Positions 43,160 through 53,793 of a DNA stretch of 64,000 nt are shown piece after piece (within the stretch, counting starts at the first letter, position 1; each line of letters starts with the position of its first letter). A model generated the notes under the pieces. That model did not search any database. It was not told the origin of the DNA and saw only the letters and a list, made by a program, of their open reading frames with translations. Both the position numbers and the translations under genes were made by a program. The stretch covers positions 33,132,635-33,196,634 of the forward strand of contig NC_060063.1 of NCBI RefSeq assembly GCF_020283565.1, given 5' to 3'. This stretch comes from Trifolium pratense (lineage: Eukaryota > Streptophyta > Magnoliopsida > Fabales > Fabaceae).

Positions 43160-46100
43160 TCAACCATATAAATCACGCCATGGCTCCTTGATCTCCTTTG
43201 ATGTCTTTTTTGGATTCCATATCACTCTGTCTTCTGAAAACTGCAGACCTGTACTGCTAGCCAAAATCTCGCCTATTTCACAAATTGCCTAGTAACCTCA
43301 AAAAATTAGCTATGGAATTTACGCCCATTGACGTGATTTAAAAGTGGTAGGGGAAATGAATACCTCATGCAGTTTGGTAGCTTTACTGTTCAAATATTGA
43401 CTAGTTTGTCCAATTAGAAAGAAGGTTGGTAACTTCATTACACAAACAAAGTGACGAAAACATGCAAAATTTTCGTGCTGAATTCGCAATGTAGACGGTG
43501 GTTCCTGGGTTTTCTTGAGTAAGGTCTGCATTATGTCAGTGATTTGACCAAGCTGTATGCCATAAGTTAAGGCTACACTTTCATCTGATCTTAGGGATTT
43601 ACTTTGGCCTTTAACTTCGGATGATTCCACCAAAAAAGGCACCAAAAGTGTAGGTAATGTAGATGGATTGCCTCCAACAATTTTATTGAGGACCTCATTA
43701 AGAGCACATGCTAGTACTGGTGGCTCATAGTGTTGCATAATCACGATTGATACCTGAATATGAAGAGTTAACAAAATCAGCTGTATATCTAGAAGTAAAA
43801 TTATGACATGATAACAAATTTTCTAGGAAATCTTTTGAGGCTTAAGTTTAACAATGAATTTCTTTTAAAATCATAGGAATTAAAATCGATATGAAAGTGT
43901 CACCAGTAAGATTACTTGGACACTGGTTAAGAAATCATAATTAGGAAGTTCTTGTTGAAAATTGTAGCTTTTAAAATTATGAATGCATTGAATGCTACGA
44001 TTCTTGATAAAACTTTCTACAAATGAGTATCAAGAAAATCAAGGTAATCAAAACCGGACCGGTCATCGAACCGGCATGATCACTGGTTCAAGGTTCAACC
44101 GGTCGAACCAGGGTTCAACCAGGTCGGACCATTTTTAATTAATTATATTTTTTATCATTATAAAATAATATTAAAGAATTTTTTTAATAATATTCATAAT
44201 TTTATACTATTAAAATCATATTAATTTCACATTATTACTAGTAATAATCATAAAAAAAATATAACAAAAAATGTAAGGGTTAATAAGTAGTTATCAAGAA
44301 ACAAAAATGTGTAAAAAACAAATTTATCACATAAACTCACAGTTGAAGTTTATCTATTTAAGAGTAATAAAAAATCATCATGGACTTATTATTTTAGGAA
44401 CCCAATCCATCACTATTAAACCCTAAATTATAGTGTAACTCTAAAGTGAATGGATGCTAATCAAAGCACAGCCACCCATAAATTTTTTCATCTTCAGATC
44501 TGCTCTTAATCATCATTTCCATCTCCCATCTATTTCCTTTTTCCATCCTTCTCTTGCATATGACTTCTAGGGAAACATAAACAAAATGAACTTTCCTTCC
44601 CTTTCTTTCTCCAAATCTTTGTAAATCTTCTACAATTCTAATTCAAACTGGATCTTAATTTCAACATGAATTTTTCCAAGTTCAACAAATGGGTATTTCA
44701 CCTCTCTCTGATCAATTTTGCTGTGTATCAGAACAAGTAAAACACTTCCAATTCTTTCTTTTCCTTTCTTCTTCCTGTCAAAGTCGCTTTTTTTTTTTTT
44801 TTTTCAATTGAAACATTTGGATCTGGACGCAAAAGAAAAAAACCCGCCAGAACCGCAAAACCGTCAGACCCGGCCGGTTCACCGGTTTTTTCCGGTTCCG
44901 CGCCGGTTCGAACGTTTTTTTCCGGTTCCTTTGCTCCCAGGTTTTTAGGCCTGACCGGACCGGATTGTTCCCCGGTTCACGGCTGGACCGGTTTGACCGG
45001 CCGGTCCGGTTTTGACAACCTTGAAGAAAATTGTTCCATTTCTATGGTTATCCTTTTGATTCCACCACCAATGTAAGGAGCATTGTTCCATTTCATCTTT
45101 ATTTTCTTCTATCTATGAAGTGTATAGAGATTACGATCTCTGTTAGTATCTATGTTGTCAAAGCGGAAAATTGACGCGACGCGGACAACCCAAAATTGAC
45201 GCGACGCAGTAATGCGGAGAATCGCGGGCGCTATTTAAGTGACGTGACGCGGACAATAAAAATAAAAATTCCATAATAAATATCAAACTATCAATTAATC
45301 ATCAAAATACATATACTAATAAAATTAGCATAATAATTAAAATACCAATCATCCAAATCCAAATACTTACTACACACAATAGTAGTATTCCAAAATCCAA
45401 AATACCAATAAAAGATAAGTCTTAAACAAAACATAAAATTCAAGGAAAGTAAGAAACAAACAAAAACTTAAGTACTTAGTTCTAAACATTAAAATGAAAC
45501 AGAGAAGCAGAGAAAGAAGAACGATGAAATTTTACGTGTCTTTGTTTGTCTCCAAACACAAAACGGCGATGGGGAATGGAGAGAAAGAGGCGTAACAACA
45601 AGATAAAGAATTAGGGTTTAACAAAATTTCACAATTATTCTCTAAAATGTTTAAAAATTAAGGGCAAAATCGTTGTTTTGTTGTTCAATTAAAAGCGGTG
45701 ATACGAAACTGCTACTCCCGCGAATCGCGACGCGCTATAGCGCCCGCTTCACATAAATATCGCCTGCTACACCCCGGATGGCCGTAGCGCCTTGGGCTGA
45801 CTCGGTGACCTCCATTTTGTCGCGTCGCGCTGCTGTAGCGGTTGTAGCGGCCGCTATTGACAACAGAGGTTAGTATCACTGTTACATCATTAGATTCCAG
45901 TTCCTTTCTATTTTATTTTCTAGTTCCTATCAAATTGGTATTAAAGCTTTGATCCGAGGAGCATCTAGTATCTAATTTTTTTTGGAAGGATGATAAATGA
46001 GAAGATTGGAATTTGAGAGTAAGGAGCAATCTGAAAAAATCAATTCCAAACTTTAACGAGAGGGAGGCCTATTAGTGGCTGATCTAGCTTGATCATTATT

Positions 46101-47703
46101 TTGAGGAAACTAGGAGTACTTGAGGAGATGAAACTATGTTTTCTATGAGGAGAGAAGCTTGGGTATGATGGTCTTAATGGAAGCAAGACCATCCATCTGA
46201 TGAGAACCTGGAAAACTTTTGAGAAGACATTCATCCAGAAGTTCCAAACAGTTTTATGGGCTCGCCTTCAAGATTCAGAAGATGAGAAGCAAGATTATGT
46301 ATGCCACAATGAGGTTCAAAGGGAGAAGCCAGGTAAAGGTAAATGTCTGAAAAAAGAATGAGCAAGAACATGGTAAATTCAGAATTTTGGAGAAGAACCA
46401 AGATGAAGCAACAGTATAGAGCCCCACATAAAAGGGTTATTCCGATGGAGGAGTAAAAAACTATGGTGTGCATAATGGCACTGAAACAGAGACAATGTCA
46501 AAAAGGGAAGCAACGGCATCAGCCGGGAGGGGCGGTTCTTGAGTGGATCGGACGACACATGGCTAAGAGGAACAATATTCAAAAGATGGTTTGCAAGGTG
46601 GGGCATTTGGAGTGAGTACAAGAAAACAAAAAGCAAAGGAGCAATCAATAATATATAGTATCAATTTATTTACATGATTTCAACAACATCTGGCAAATTG
46701 ACTGACGTGATAAATCAAAAGGTTCAAATCTGGCCGGCCTCCTTCCTATTTGGGTTTTGTTCTGGACTGGGCCTAGAAGCCCAAATACCAGGGGGATCAC
46801 GAGCATATGCTGTCGAGCACGCCTCAACACAAGCCTGCTCCTATGTTGTGCTCGACATATTAATGGTCATAATGCCTACACGCATTGTAACGGCCGATAG
46901 CCGGAATGATGAGCATTAACTGCTCATCAAGGCTTTCCAGCCGTTTTCCGGCAGCCACTTGATGACCATTAATGTCATCAAGGGCCTTGGCCCAGCGCTG
47001 GGGGCTATATATATATTCAACTCCTTGCCATTTCTCAAGGTACGTGTTATTAGCACAGAAAACCTTACTCCACACTTGACTGACTTGAGCGCGGTCGCCC
47101 ATTCTGATCAGGTAAGATCAGGTTTAATCTTAATCTATAGCACCCCCTTCCTCCCTCCCTACCTACCTACCTACCTACCTATCTACCGCAATATTTTCAA
47201 AGTTGTAAGTAAACACACAAAAGAGGGTAGGTTCAACACTACTGAAAAATCCAATAACTATTATTTATTTTAAGCCAAATTGACATGATAAAACATGAGA
47301 GAACAATAGTAAGTAATTGAGAAGAAAAATGAGGACCTTGTAAATGCCATGATTATCAACATAGTGAATTACGTTCCCTGATGCTTTATGGTCCTTGATT
47401 CCATAACTCTCTAAAGAGAGTTCAAACGAGTCCTCTCTGAAACCAAAACAAAACGAAAAAGGAACAACAATCGATTGGTATTGATATACAAAATAAAATA
47501 AAGAAGAAGAAGAAGAAGAAGAAGAAGAAGAAGAAGAAGAAGAAGAAGAAGAAGAAGAAGAAGAAGAAGAAGAAGAAGAAGAAGAAGAAGACTCACTGGC
47601 GGGTGAAGGAGGAAGAAGGGTTAGGGTAAAGAGCTTCTGAGATAGCAGAGGCAAAACCCTCTGAATCTCTGAACATAAACACTGTGATTGGAGCTAACTT
47701 CAT
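43160..47703 (-). CDS. Intact four-exon host gene, 241-residue protein of unrecognised family
   Basis: Coding exons on the minus strand are 47703..47597, 47436..47337, 43753..43364 and 43288..43160. All introns obey GT..AG, exon phases join exactly (107+100+390+129 bases), and the last exon ends in TGA. An in-frame TAA 15 bases before the ATG fixes the start. The protein begins MKLAPITVFMFRDSEGFASA and ends WNPKKTSKEIKEPWRDLYG. The large exon contains LVPFLVESSEVKGQSKSLRS and CVMKLPTFFLIGQTSQYLN, suggesting a compact alpha/beta fold. I see no signal peptide, membrane span or catalytic motif. Very weak resemblance to proteasome-assembly-chaperone folds is a guess. Intron 1 is 160 bases, mostly a microsatellite. 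Intron 2 is 3583 bases and full of transposons. The clean frame in such surroundings argues for a live gene. Confidence 0.8.
44040..45023. mobile_element. hAT-type non-autonomous element in intron 2
   Basis: The ends CAAGGTAATCAAAACCGGAC and, inversely, CAAGGTTGTCAAAACCGGAC form a good terminal inverted repeat continuing in CCGGTC words. AAGAAAAT flanks both sides (44032..44039 and 45024..45031), the 8-bp hAT duplication. It is 984 bp without transposase. GC-rich CCGGTT ends contrast with an AT-rich centre. Confidence 0.9.
45150..45868. mobile_element. Second hAT-type MITE in intron 2
   Basis: The ends CTATGTTGTCAAAGCGG and, inversely, CTCTGTTGTCAATAGCGG form the inverted repeat. GTTAGTAT flanks both sides (45142..45149 and 45869..45876), 8 bp. 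The element is 719 bp with GACGCGACGCGG-type words near both ends and an AT-rich middle. It is inserted only about 120 bp from the previous hAT element. Confidence 0.9.
45930..46650 (+). pseudogene. Decayed gypsy-type gag remnant in intron 2
   Basis: ATTGGTATTAAAGCTTTGATCC near 45935 looks like a mutated TGGTATCAGAGC primer site. Downstream, broken plus-strand frames give YFEETR, DGLNGSKTIHLMRTWKTFEK and TFIQKFQ, which resemble the retrotransposon gag domain (LEGxAxxW..F region). Stops and shifts are many and no pol is present. Assignment is tentative. Confidence 0.45.
46680..47118 (+). mobile_element. Probable truncated LTR with TATA box in intron 2
   Basis: GGGGGCTATATATATATTCAACTCC (TATA at about 47008..47016) followed by TCTCAAGGTACGTG and CACTTGACTGACTTGAGCG is typical of the promoter and downstream part of some gypsy LTRs in legumes. 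Upstream GCATATGCTGTCGAGC is also GC-rich. I could not find a partner LTR, so this may be a solo or truncated LTR. Confidence 0.4.
47150..47187. repeat. (CTAC)n/(CTCC)n microsatellite
   Basis: CCTCCCTCCCT passes into about six ACCT tetramers. It lies in intron 2 close to exon 2. Confidence 0.9.
47501..47592. repeat. (GAA)n microsatellite filling intron 1
   Basis: About 30 uninterrupted AAG triplets. On the gene's strand this is (CTT)n beginning within a few bases of the exon-1 GTGAGT donor (47596..47591), so over half of the 160-bp intron is the repeat. Translations of the repeat give poly-Ser or poly-Leu frames that are not genes. Confidence 0.97.
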
Positions 47704-47811
47704 TTCGGTCTCGTCTTATCTGTTCTGTTTGTTCGCTCCTTTGTTTTCCGATTTCACTCTACTCATCGACCGGAGTTTATCCATCGCTTAATTTCACTCG
47801 TCTAAAAAGGC
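47704..47811 (-). promoter_or_regulatory. 5' leader/promoter region of host gene
   Basis: The minus-strand stretch upstream of the ATG contains an in-frame TAA and GAAAACAAAGGAGCGAAC. No clear TATA box is visible in the first 100 bases, and an old MITE begins just upstream, which limits the proximal promoter. Confidence 0.4.
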
Positions 47812-48226
47812 TAATTGCAGTTTAAGTCCCACTATTTTCACCATTTTACAGAGTTGGTCACCTACTATCATATTTTTTAACTATAAATTTGTAATATAAT
47901 TAATATGTTTTAAACGATTTGGTTAACATTTTCCTAATAGGGTCATGTTAACATGTCCATCAAGGGCACATGTTAAGATATCTAAAAATAGAAATTTACA
48001 TTTAATAACATAAAAGAATTTAATGTTTAAATATATGATTGATGATGAGAAAATATCAAGATTAGCGAAATTCTAAGAAAATTACTTTATAAACTTAATT
48101 TAAAACATGTTGCATCAACATATTTTAGACAAAATAATTGGCAGAGGGACCAAAACTGTCAAATTTTAAAGCAAGTTTTAAAATAGGGGGACCAATTCTA
48201 CAAAATAGTGAAAATAATCCTCTAAA
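47812..48226. mobile_element. Degenerate MITE (TTAAGTCCCACTATTTTCACC type)
   Basis: The left segment CACTATTTTCACCATTTTAC..GAGTTGGTC is mirrored on the right by GACCAATTCTAC..AAAATAGTG. This gives a roughly 45-bp imperfect terminal inverted repeat around an AT-rich core, similar to Mutator-like legume MITEs. No duplication found. Confidence 0.45.
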
Positions 48227-48572
48227 AAATAAATAAGATATTTTTAAAACTAACCTAAGCAACACTATGTTAATATTTTCACTACATAAGCAATACTCTC
48301 TTTTAAACATTTTACCTAATAAATTTAATTTATATACATTGTCGGTACATTGTTGGTGTAAAAATATTTTACTCATGCATTTAATAATATATTGACACAT
48401 CATCTAATGTGTTTTAAAACACATGACATGTTACATTCATTAAATGATGTGACGAGGCATTACTTGATGTATGTGTAAAATAATTTTACACTCATAGTGC
48501 ACAATAATTAAACTCTTATCTAATACTCGAGAGGATTTCGAAGGACGTTCAAGAGAAGCGACCACACAAGAC

Positions 48573-49294
48573 ATCAAAATTTTAGGAGCACCGGTTTTTT
48601 GTACTTAGTGGGTGTATGTGCGTGAGTGCAATCGTGTGTGCGTCTGTGTGTAATAAAATTTAAAATAAATATTAAATATAACTAAATTTTAAAATAGACT
48701 TAGATTTTTATGATCTTGACAGTGAAATTAATTTGAAGAATGAAAAGTTATTAGAGAGATTCTAACAATTGAAAGTATAATCTTTAATTTTTCTTTCACA
48801 TTATATATTTATAGTTATATGACTTATAAAAAAATAAGGCACCAAAATTATAACTTGCATATGACACCAAAAATACAGGACGACCTTGATCAAAGCATGT
48901 AGTCATATATATGGTTAAGTGGAGGTATTTTTTAATAACTTTCTCATATTTTTTATCTTTTAGGGTGTGTTTGGTAGGAGAGAAAAAGGAAAGAGAGAAA
49001 TAAAAACATGAAAACTAATGCATGTACTTGAACTAATACATGCATTGGGTTCTGTGTTTTTATTTCTCTCTTCCTTTTTTCTCTCCTACCAAACACCAAA
49101 ATTTTAGGGGCACTAGTTTTTTTTACTTATTGCGTGTATGTGTGTGCGTGTGTGCGTCCGTGTGTGTTAAAATAAAAACATATTAATTATTATAACTAAA
49201 TTTTAAAATAAACGTAGACTCTTATCATCTTGACGGTGAAATCAATTTAAAGAATGAAAAGTTATCCGAGAGATTCTAACAATTTAAAGTATAA
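48573..49294. repeat. Two direct copies of a 205-bp unit
   Basis: 48573..48782 and 49089..49294 align from CAAAATTTTAGG(A/G)GCAC through a (GTGT)n stretch to GAGAGATTCTAACAATT(G/T)AAAGTATAAT. They are diverged but obvious. The second copy abuts a small MITE. Confidence 0.85.
48964..49097. mobile_element. Small foldback MITE (GTGTTTGGTAGGAGAG ends)
   Basis: The left GTGTTTGGTAGGAGAGAAAA and the inverse of the right end GTGTTTGGTAGGAGAGAAAA pair for over 40 bases with one or two differences, leaving a short ATGCATGTACTTGAAC centre. About 134 bp; could fold as one long hairpin. Confidence 0.8.
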
Positions 49295-49577
49295 TATTGT
49301 GTGTCTGTATCAGGCCTAGGGTTGTACTAGTTTGAGTCCTTTTATTGTGTTTTCAAGTGTGCTCGTCTGTTTTGTCTGCTTAATTATTGTTTGCCAATTT
49401 TTTATTTTGATGTTTTATTGCTTACAATAGGGAATGAAGGGAGTAATTATATATAATAAGAAAACTTGTGTATGACGAATAAGTACTAATATTTGTTCTC
49501 ACATTTGCAGATTGGCAATCTTCTTATGGAGTTTACCACGAATTACAATTCTAGGGATGAATTTTCATGGTCCCATG
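49295..49577. other. No feature recognised
   Basis: AT-rich spacer up to the copia LTR. Confidence 0.5.
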
Positions 49578-50865
49578 TGAAGGAAAATCGTATTTAAAAC
49601 AGAGTGTAAAACGCAGCGGAAATTAAAATTTTCCTTCGATGGATCCTTGCGAATTGACATGATCAAGGTTTCGGTTATTACCTTTGAAGAACAATTCCTC
49701 GATTCTGAATTGATCACAAGCACCGCACGATCGCAGCACCTCTAGCTGGTCCACACGAATAGTTTCCGTTCACCTCTTAGTGCTAGCTGCAAGACGACGG
49801 TAGAGGGAGATTAGGGTTTTAGAGAATTTTAGGGTTTCTCTAAAATTAGGATTATGTGTAACAACCAGACTGAATTGCATAAGGCTCTATTTATAGAGCT
49901 TCTTATGTTGTCTTCAGGCCAAAGCGGTTATTGGACTTCGCAAGCCCAATAACCTACTGTTACTAATCGCACCCCACTAATAAGTCATACTTATTTCTCC
50001 CGTCATTAACTGTCCTTATGTGTGTGACCCTGTAGGTTCCTATGACGTTGGCAATAATATTAATCTCAATATTATAAACAGTGAGCGGTATCTAGCAACA
50101 CATCACTGCTACCCAAGTCACAAGAATGTCACGTGATCTGACAAACCTTTCCGTGATAAATATCTTGTGTATAATTACCCTTTTACCCTTATGTCTATAT
50201 TGAACGCAAGGCATAGTATGTCACCCTTGCTAAGTTCAATATTGGGCCCATAGACATATCTCCTGTTATGTAGGAGGGGCAAATTCCATCTACGTCACTC
50301 ATGTCCCTCAGCATGATTCGTGGAATACCCATCAACCAACTTTATAGTCATCCTGTTACGGATAACGTTTGAATGGCAACAAGGTAATACACTCCTACAT
50401 CTAGGGTACATAGTGATTTCAGGTCGAAGGGTGGAATACACCACTTATCACTATGAGAATATCTTACGACATTTCATAACACACTATGTAGTATTCTCAC
50501 GGTGGGTCAATCCGATACAAATGTTACCCTTAACATTTATATCTATGTGAAGACTTGATAACTCTTTATCTATGATCCGTGAGATGTGACCATCAGTCTA
50601 CCAACACAATAGCCTCTATGCTTTAATGTTATCCCATTTCACTTTAAAGCTTGACTACGGATGCTTCAAGAATAGTGTTCTTATGTTTAATGGATTCTCA
50701 CGATTAAGTCATACTTAACGTTCCACTTAATGAACTAACTATTCTAGGGACTTTATTACTTTAACACATAAACATAATAAAGAAGAGCCTTTATTTAATA
50801 AATGAATTATTCAATACAAGTATCATGCAATCATAAATAATTGGCCTCTAGGGCTTACACCAACA
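49578..50865 (-). mobile_element. 3' LTR of dead copia copy
   Basis: This is the minus-strand LTR of the family at 28763. It begins TGTTGGTGTAAGCCCTAGAGG at 50865, includes the CTCTATAAATAGAGCC TATA box (about 49885..49898), and ends near 49578 where the terminal bases are altered (TGTGAAGGAAAATCG instead of TGTTGGGAAATCG on the plus strand). It is clearly more diverged from the young LTRs than they are from each other. The exact left edge is uncertain by a few bases. Confidence 0.85.
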
Positions 50866-50879
50866 ATGTCCCACTAGCA

Positions 50880-53793
50880 CTAGAGCCAATCAGGCATACT
50901 CCTAATACCTATGCTCCTAGTATGGCCATCATGCTTCGGCTGAGCAAGAGGTTTTGTATTCACATCTCCTCTATCAATTATTTCTCGAATAAGATGATAG
51001 CGCCTGAGTATATGTTTGGACTTTTGGTGAGATCTAGGCTCCTTAGCTTGTGCGATTGCGCCATTGTTATCACAAAACAGATCAATGGGATCCACAATGC
51101 TAAGGAATATGCCAAGTTCAGTAATGAACTTCTTTATCCAAACAGCTTCCTTTGCTGCATTTGATGCGGCAATGTACTCAACTTCCGTTGTAGAATCAGC
51201 AATTGTATCTTGCTTTGAACTCTTCCAGCTCACAGCGCCACCATTTATGCAAAACACAAAGCCAGACTGCGATCTAAAATCATCCCTATCTGTCTGGAAG
51301 CTAGCATCAGTGTAACCAATTACATTTAGCTCTTCTTGACCTCCATATATTAGGAATGAGTCCTTAGTCCTTCTTAGGTACTTAAGGATATTCTTGACAG
51401 CTACCCAATGAGCCTCACCAGGATCAGACTGATATCGACTCGTTGCGCTTAAGGCATATAAAACATCTGGACGAGTACAAATCATGGCATACATGATAGA
51501 TCCTATAGCTGATGCATAAGGAATCTTACTCATGCGATCCCTTTCTTCCTTAGACGAAGGGGATTGTGTTTTCGAAAGACACAAGCCATGCTGCATAGGA
51601 ATGAATCCTTTCTTGGAATCATGCTTATTAAAGCGTCTCAGCACTTTATCTATGTATGTACTCTGACTTAAGCCAAGCAGTTTCTGAGATCTATCTCTAT
51701 AGATTCGTATTCCTAATATATAGGCTGCTTCACCCAGATCTTTCATAGAAAAGCAATTCCCTAACCAAGTTTTAACTTGCTGCAATGTAGGGATGTCGTT
51801 TCCTATAAGTAATATGTCATCTACATACAATACTAGGAACACGACTATGCTCCCACTAACCTTCTTGTAAACACAAGGTTCATCTTCATTCTTGATGAAT
51901 CCAAACTGTTTCACAGTTTCATCAAAACGAAGATTCCAACTTCTGGAAGCTTGCTTCAATCCGTAGATTGATCGCTGTAATTTGCATATCTTTTTGGCTT
52001 CACCTGGAATGCAAAAACCTTCAGGTTGTGTCATGTACACATCCTCAAGGAGACTCCCATTAAGGAAGGCAGTTTTTACATCCATCTGCCAAATTTCATA
52101 ATCATAGTATGCGGCGATGGCAAGTAAGACCCGAATGGATTTAATCATCGCAATTGGTGAAAAGGTTTCATCATAGTCTAAGCCATGAATTTGTTTGAAG
52201 ACCCATTTGCATCCTATGGGCTTGACCCCATCAGGAGCTTCCACCAAGTTCCAAACTTGGTTTGTGTACATGGAATCCATTTCAGATTTCATGGCTTCAA
52301 GCCACTTCTCAGATTCAGGGCCAGTAATGGCCTCTTGGTAAGTCACAGGCTCATCTTGATCCATGAGTAATACATCACCTTGTTCCGATATGAGATATCC
52401 ATATCTTTCAGGTTCTTGACGTATCCTGTTGGACCTACGTGGTTCTTTTGTTACATGAGCAGGATTCTCTGTCACAACATCTTGTGCATCCTACTCTTGT
52501 TCCTCCATTGGTGTGTCATTACTTTGTGGATCGTGAATTTCTTCAAGATCTACTTTCCTCCCACTAATTCCTTTGGAAACAAAGTCCTTTTCTAGGAATA
52601 CTCTTGTTCGAGCGACAAACACTTTGCCCTTAGAAGGATTGTAGAAGTGATATCCTTTCGTCTCTTTTGGATATCCCACAAAGAAGCACTTGTCAGATTT
52701 AGGTTCAAGTTTAGTAGAAATTTGACGTTTTACATAAACTTCGCAACCCCAAATCTTTAAGTAAGACATATGTGGTTTCTTGCCACTCCATATCTCATAT
52801 GGTGTCTTTTCAACCGTTTTAGAAGGAACACGGTTAAGTGTATAAGCTGCTGTTAATAGAGCATGTCCCCAAAAGGAGTTTGGAAGTTCAGCGTGACTCA
52901 TCATTGATCGTACCATGTCCAAAAGGGTTCGATTTCTTCTCTCAGATACACCATTCCATTGTGGTGTTCCAGGAGGAGTGAGTTGGGATAGGATCCCACA
53001 CTCTTTTAGATGGTCATGAATTTCTAGGCTTAAATACTCACCTCCTCGATCTGATCGAAGGGTTTTGATTTTCTTTCCTAGTTGGTTTTGTACTTCATTT
53101 TTAAATTCTTTGAACTTTTCAAAGGATTCGGATTTATGCTTTATTAGATACACATATCCATATCTACTGTAGTCATCAGTAAATGTGATGAAGTATTGAA
53201 AACCTCCTCTAGCATGTGTGTTCAATGGTCCACATACATCAGTATGTATGAGAGCCAAGAGATCACTTGCCCTTTCACCTTTACCAGTGAATGGGGTCTT
53301 TGTCATTTTTCCCAATAAGCAAGATCTGCATGTTTCAAAAGATTCATAATCAAATGAATCCAAGAGCCCATCTTTATGGAGCTTGGAAATGCGTTTCTCA
53401 TTTATATGGCCTAAACAACAGTGCCAAAGGTATGTAGGATTTAACTCATTAGGTTTAATCCTTTTTGTATCAATGTTATAAATTGGCATTTCAAGATCAA
53501 GAATATATAATCCATTACTCATTTGTGCTGTGGCATAAAAGATATCATTTAAATAAATGGAGCAACAATTGTTCTTTATTATAAATGAAAAGCCAAGTTT
53601 ATCCAAACAAGAAATAGAAATAATATTCCTGCTAATGGCAGGTACATAAAACAGTTCTCTAACTGTATTATTAAACCAGAAGGTAAAGTCAAATTAAAAA
53701 CTCCTACAGCTAATGCGGCAACTCATGCTCCATTTCCCACTCGTAGGTCGACTTCTCCTTTATCCAAATCTCTACTTCTTTGCAACCCCTTCA
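50880..53793 (-). pseudogene. Pol (protease to RNase H) of dead copia copy
   Basis: This matches residues from about 320 to the end of the intact protein at 31682. Visible damage: a one-base loss near 53646 (one T missing in the run before ATGTACC) shifts the frame before LDKLGFSF; a TAG at 52493..52491 replaces a Gln codon; about 22 codons are lost near 52195, removing the RT segment between WVFK and QIHG; about 15 codons are lost near 50957, just before TKPLAQPKH. The last two losses are in frame. Integrase and the YVDD region are otherwise readable. A family-B element interrupts it at 53793/53794 within the protease region. Confidence 0.93.

Noticed and set aside
43319..43774. Single-exon 151-codon gene on the minus strand
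   Set aside because: The real exon is 43364..43753; the extra residues at both ends are intron sequence outside clear splice sites.
44718..44948. 76-codon frame rich in Pro/Arg/Phe
   Set aside because: It overlaps the CCGGTT-rich end of a hAT element; low-complexity translation.
47265..47654. Poly-Ser and poly-Leu frames
   Set aside because: Products of the (GAA)n microsatellite in intron 1 of the host gene.
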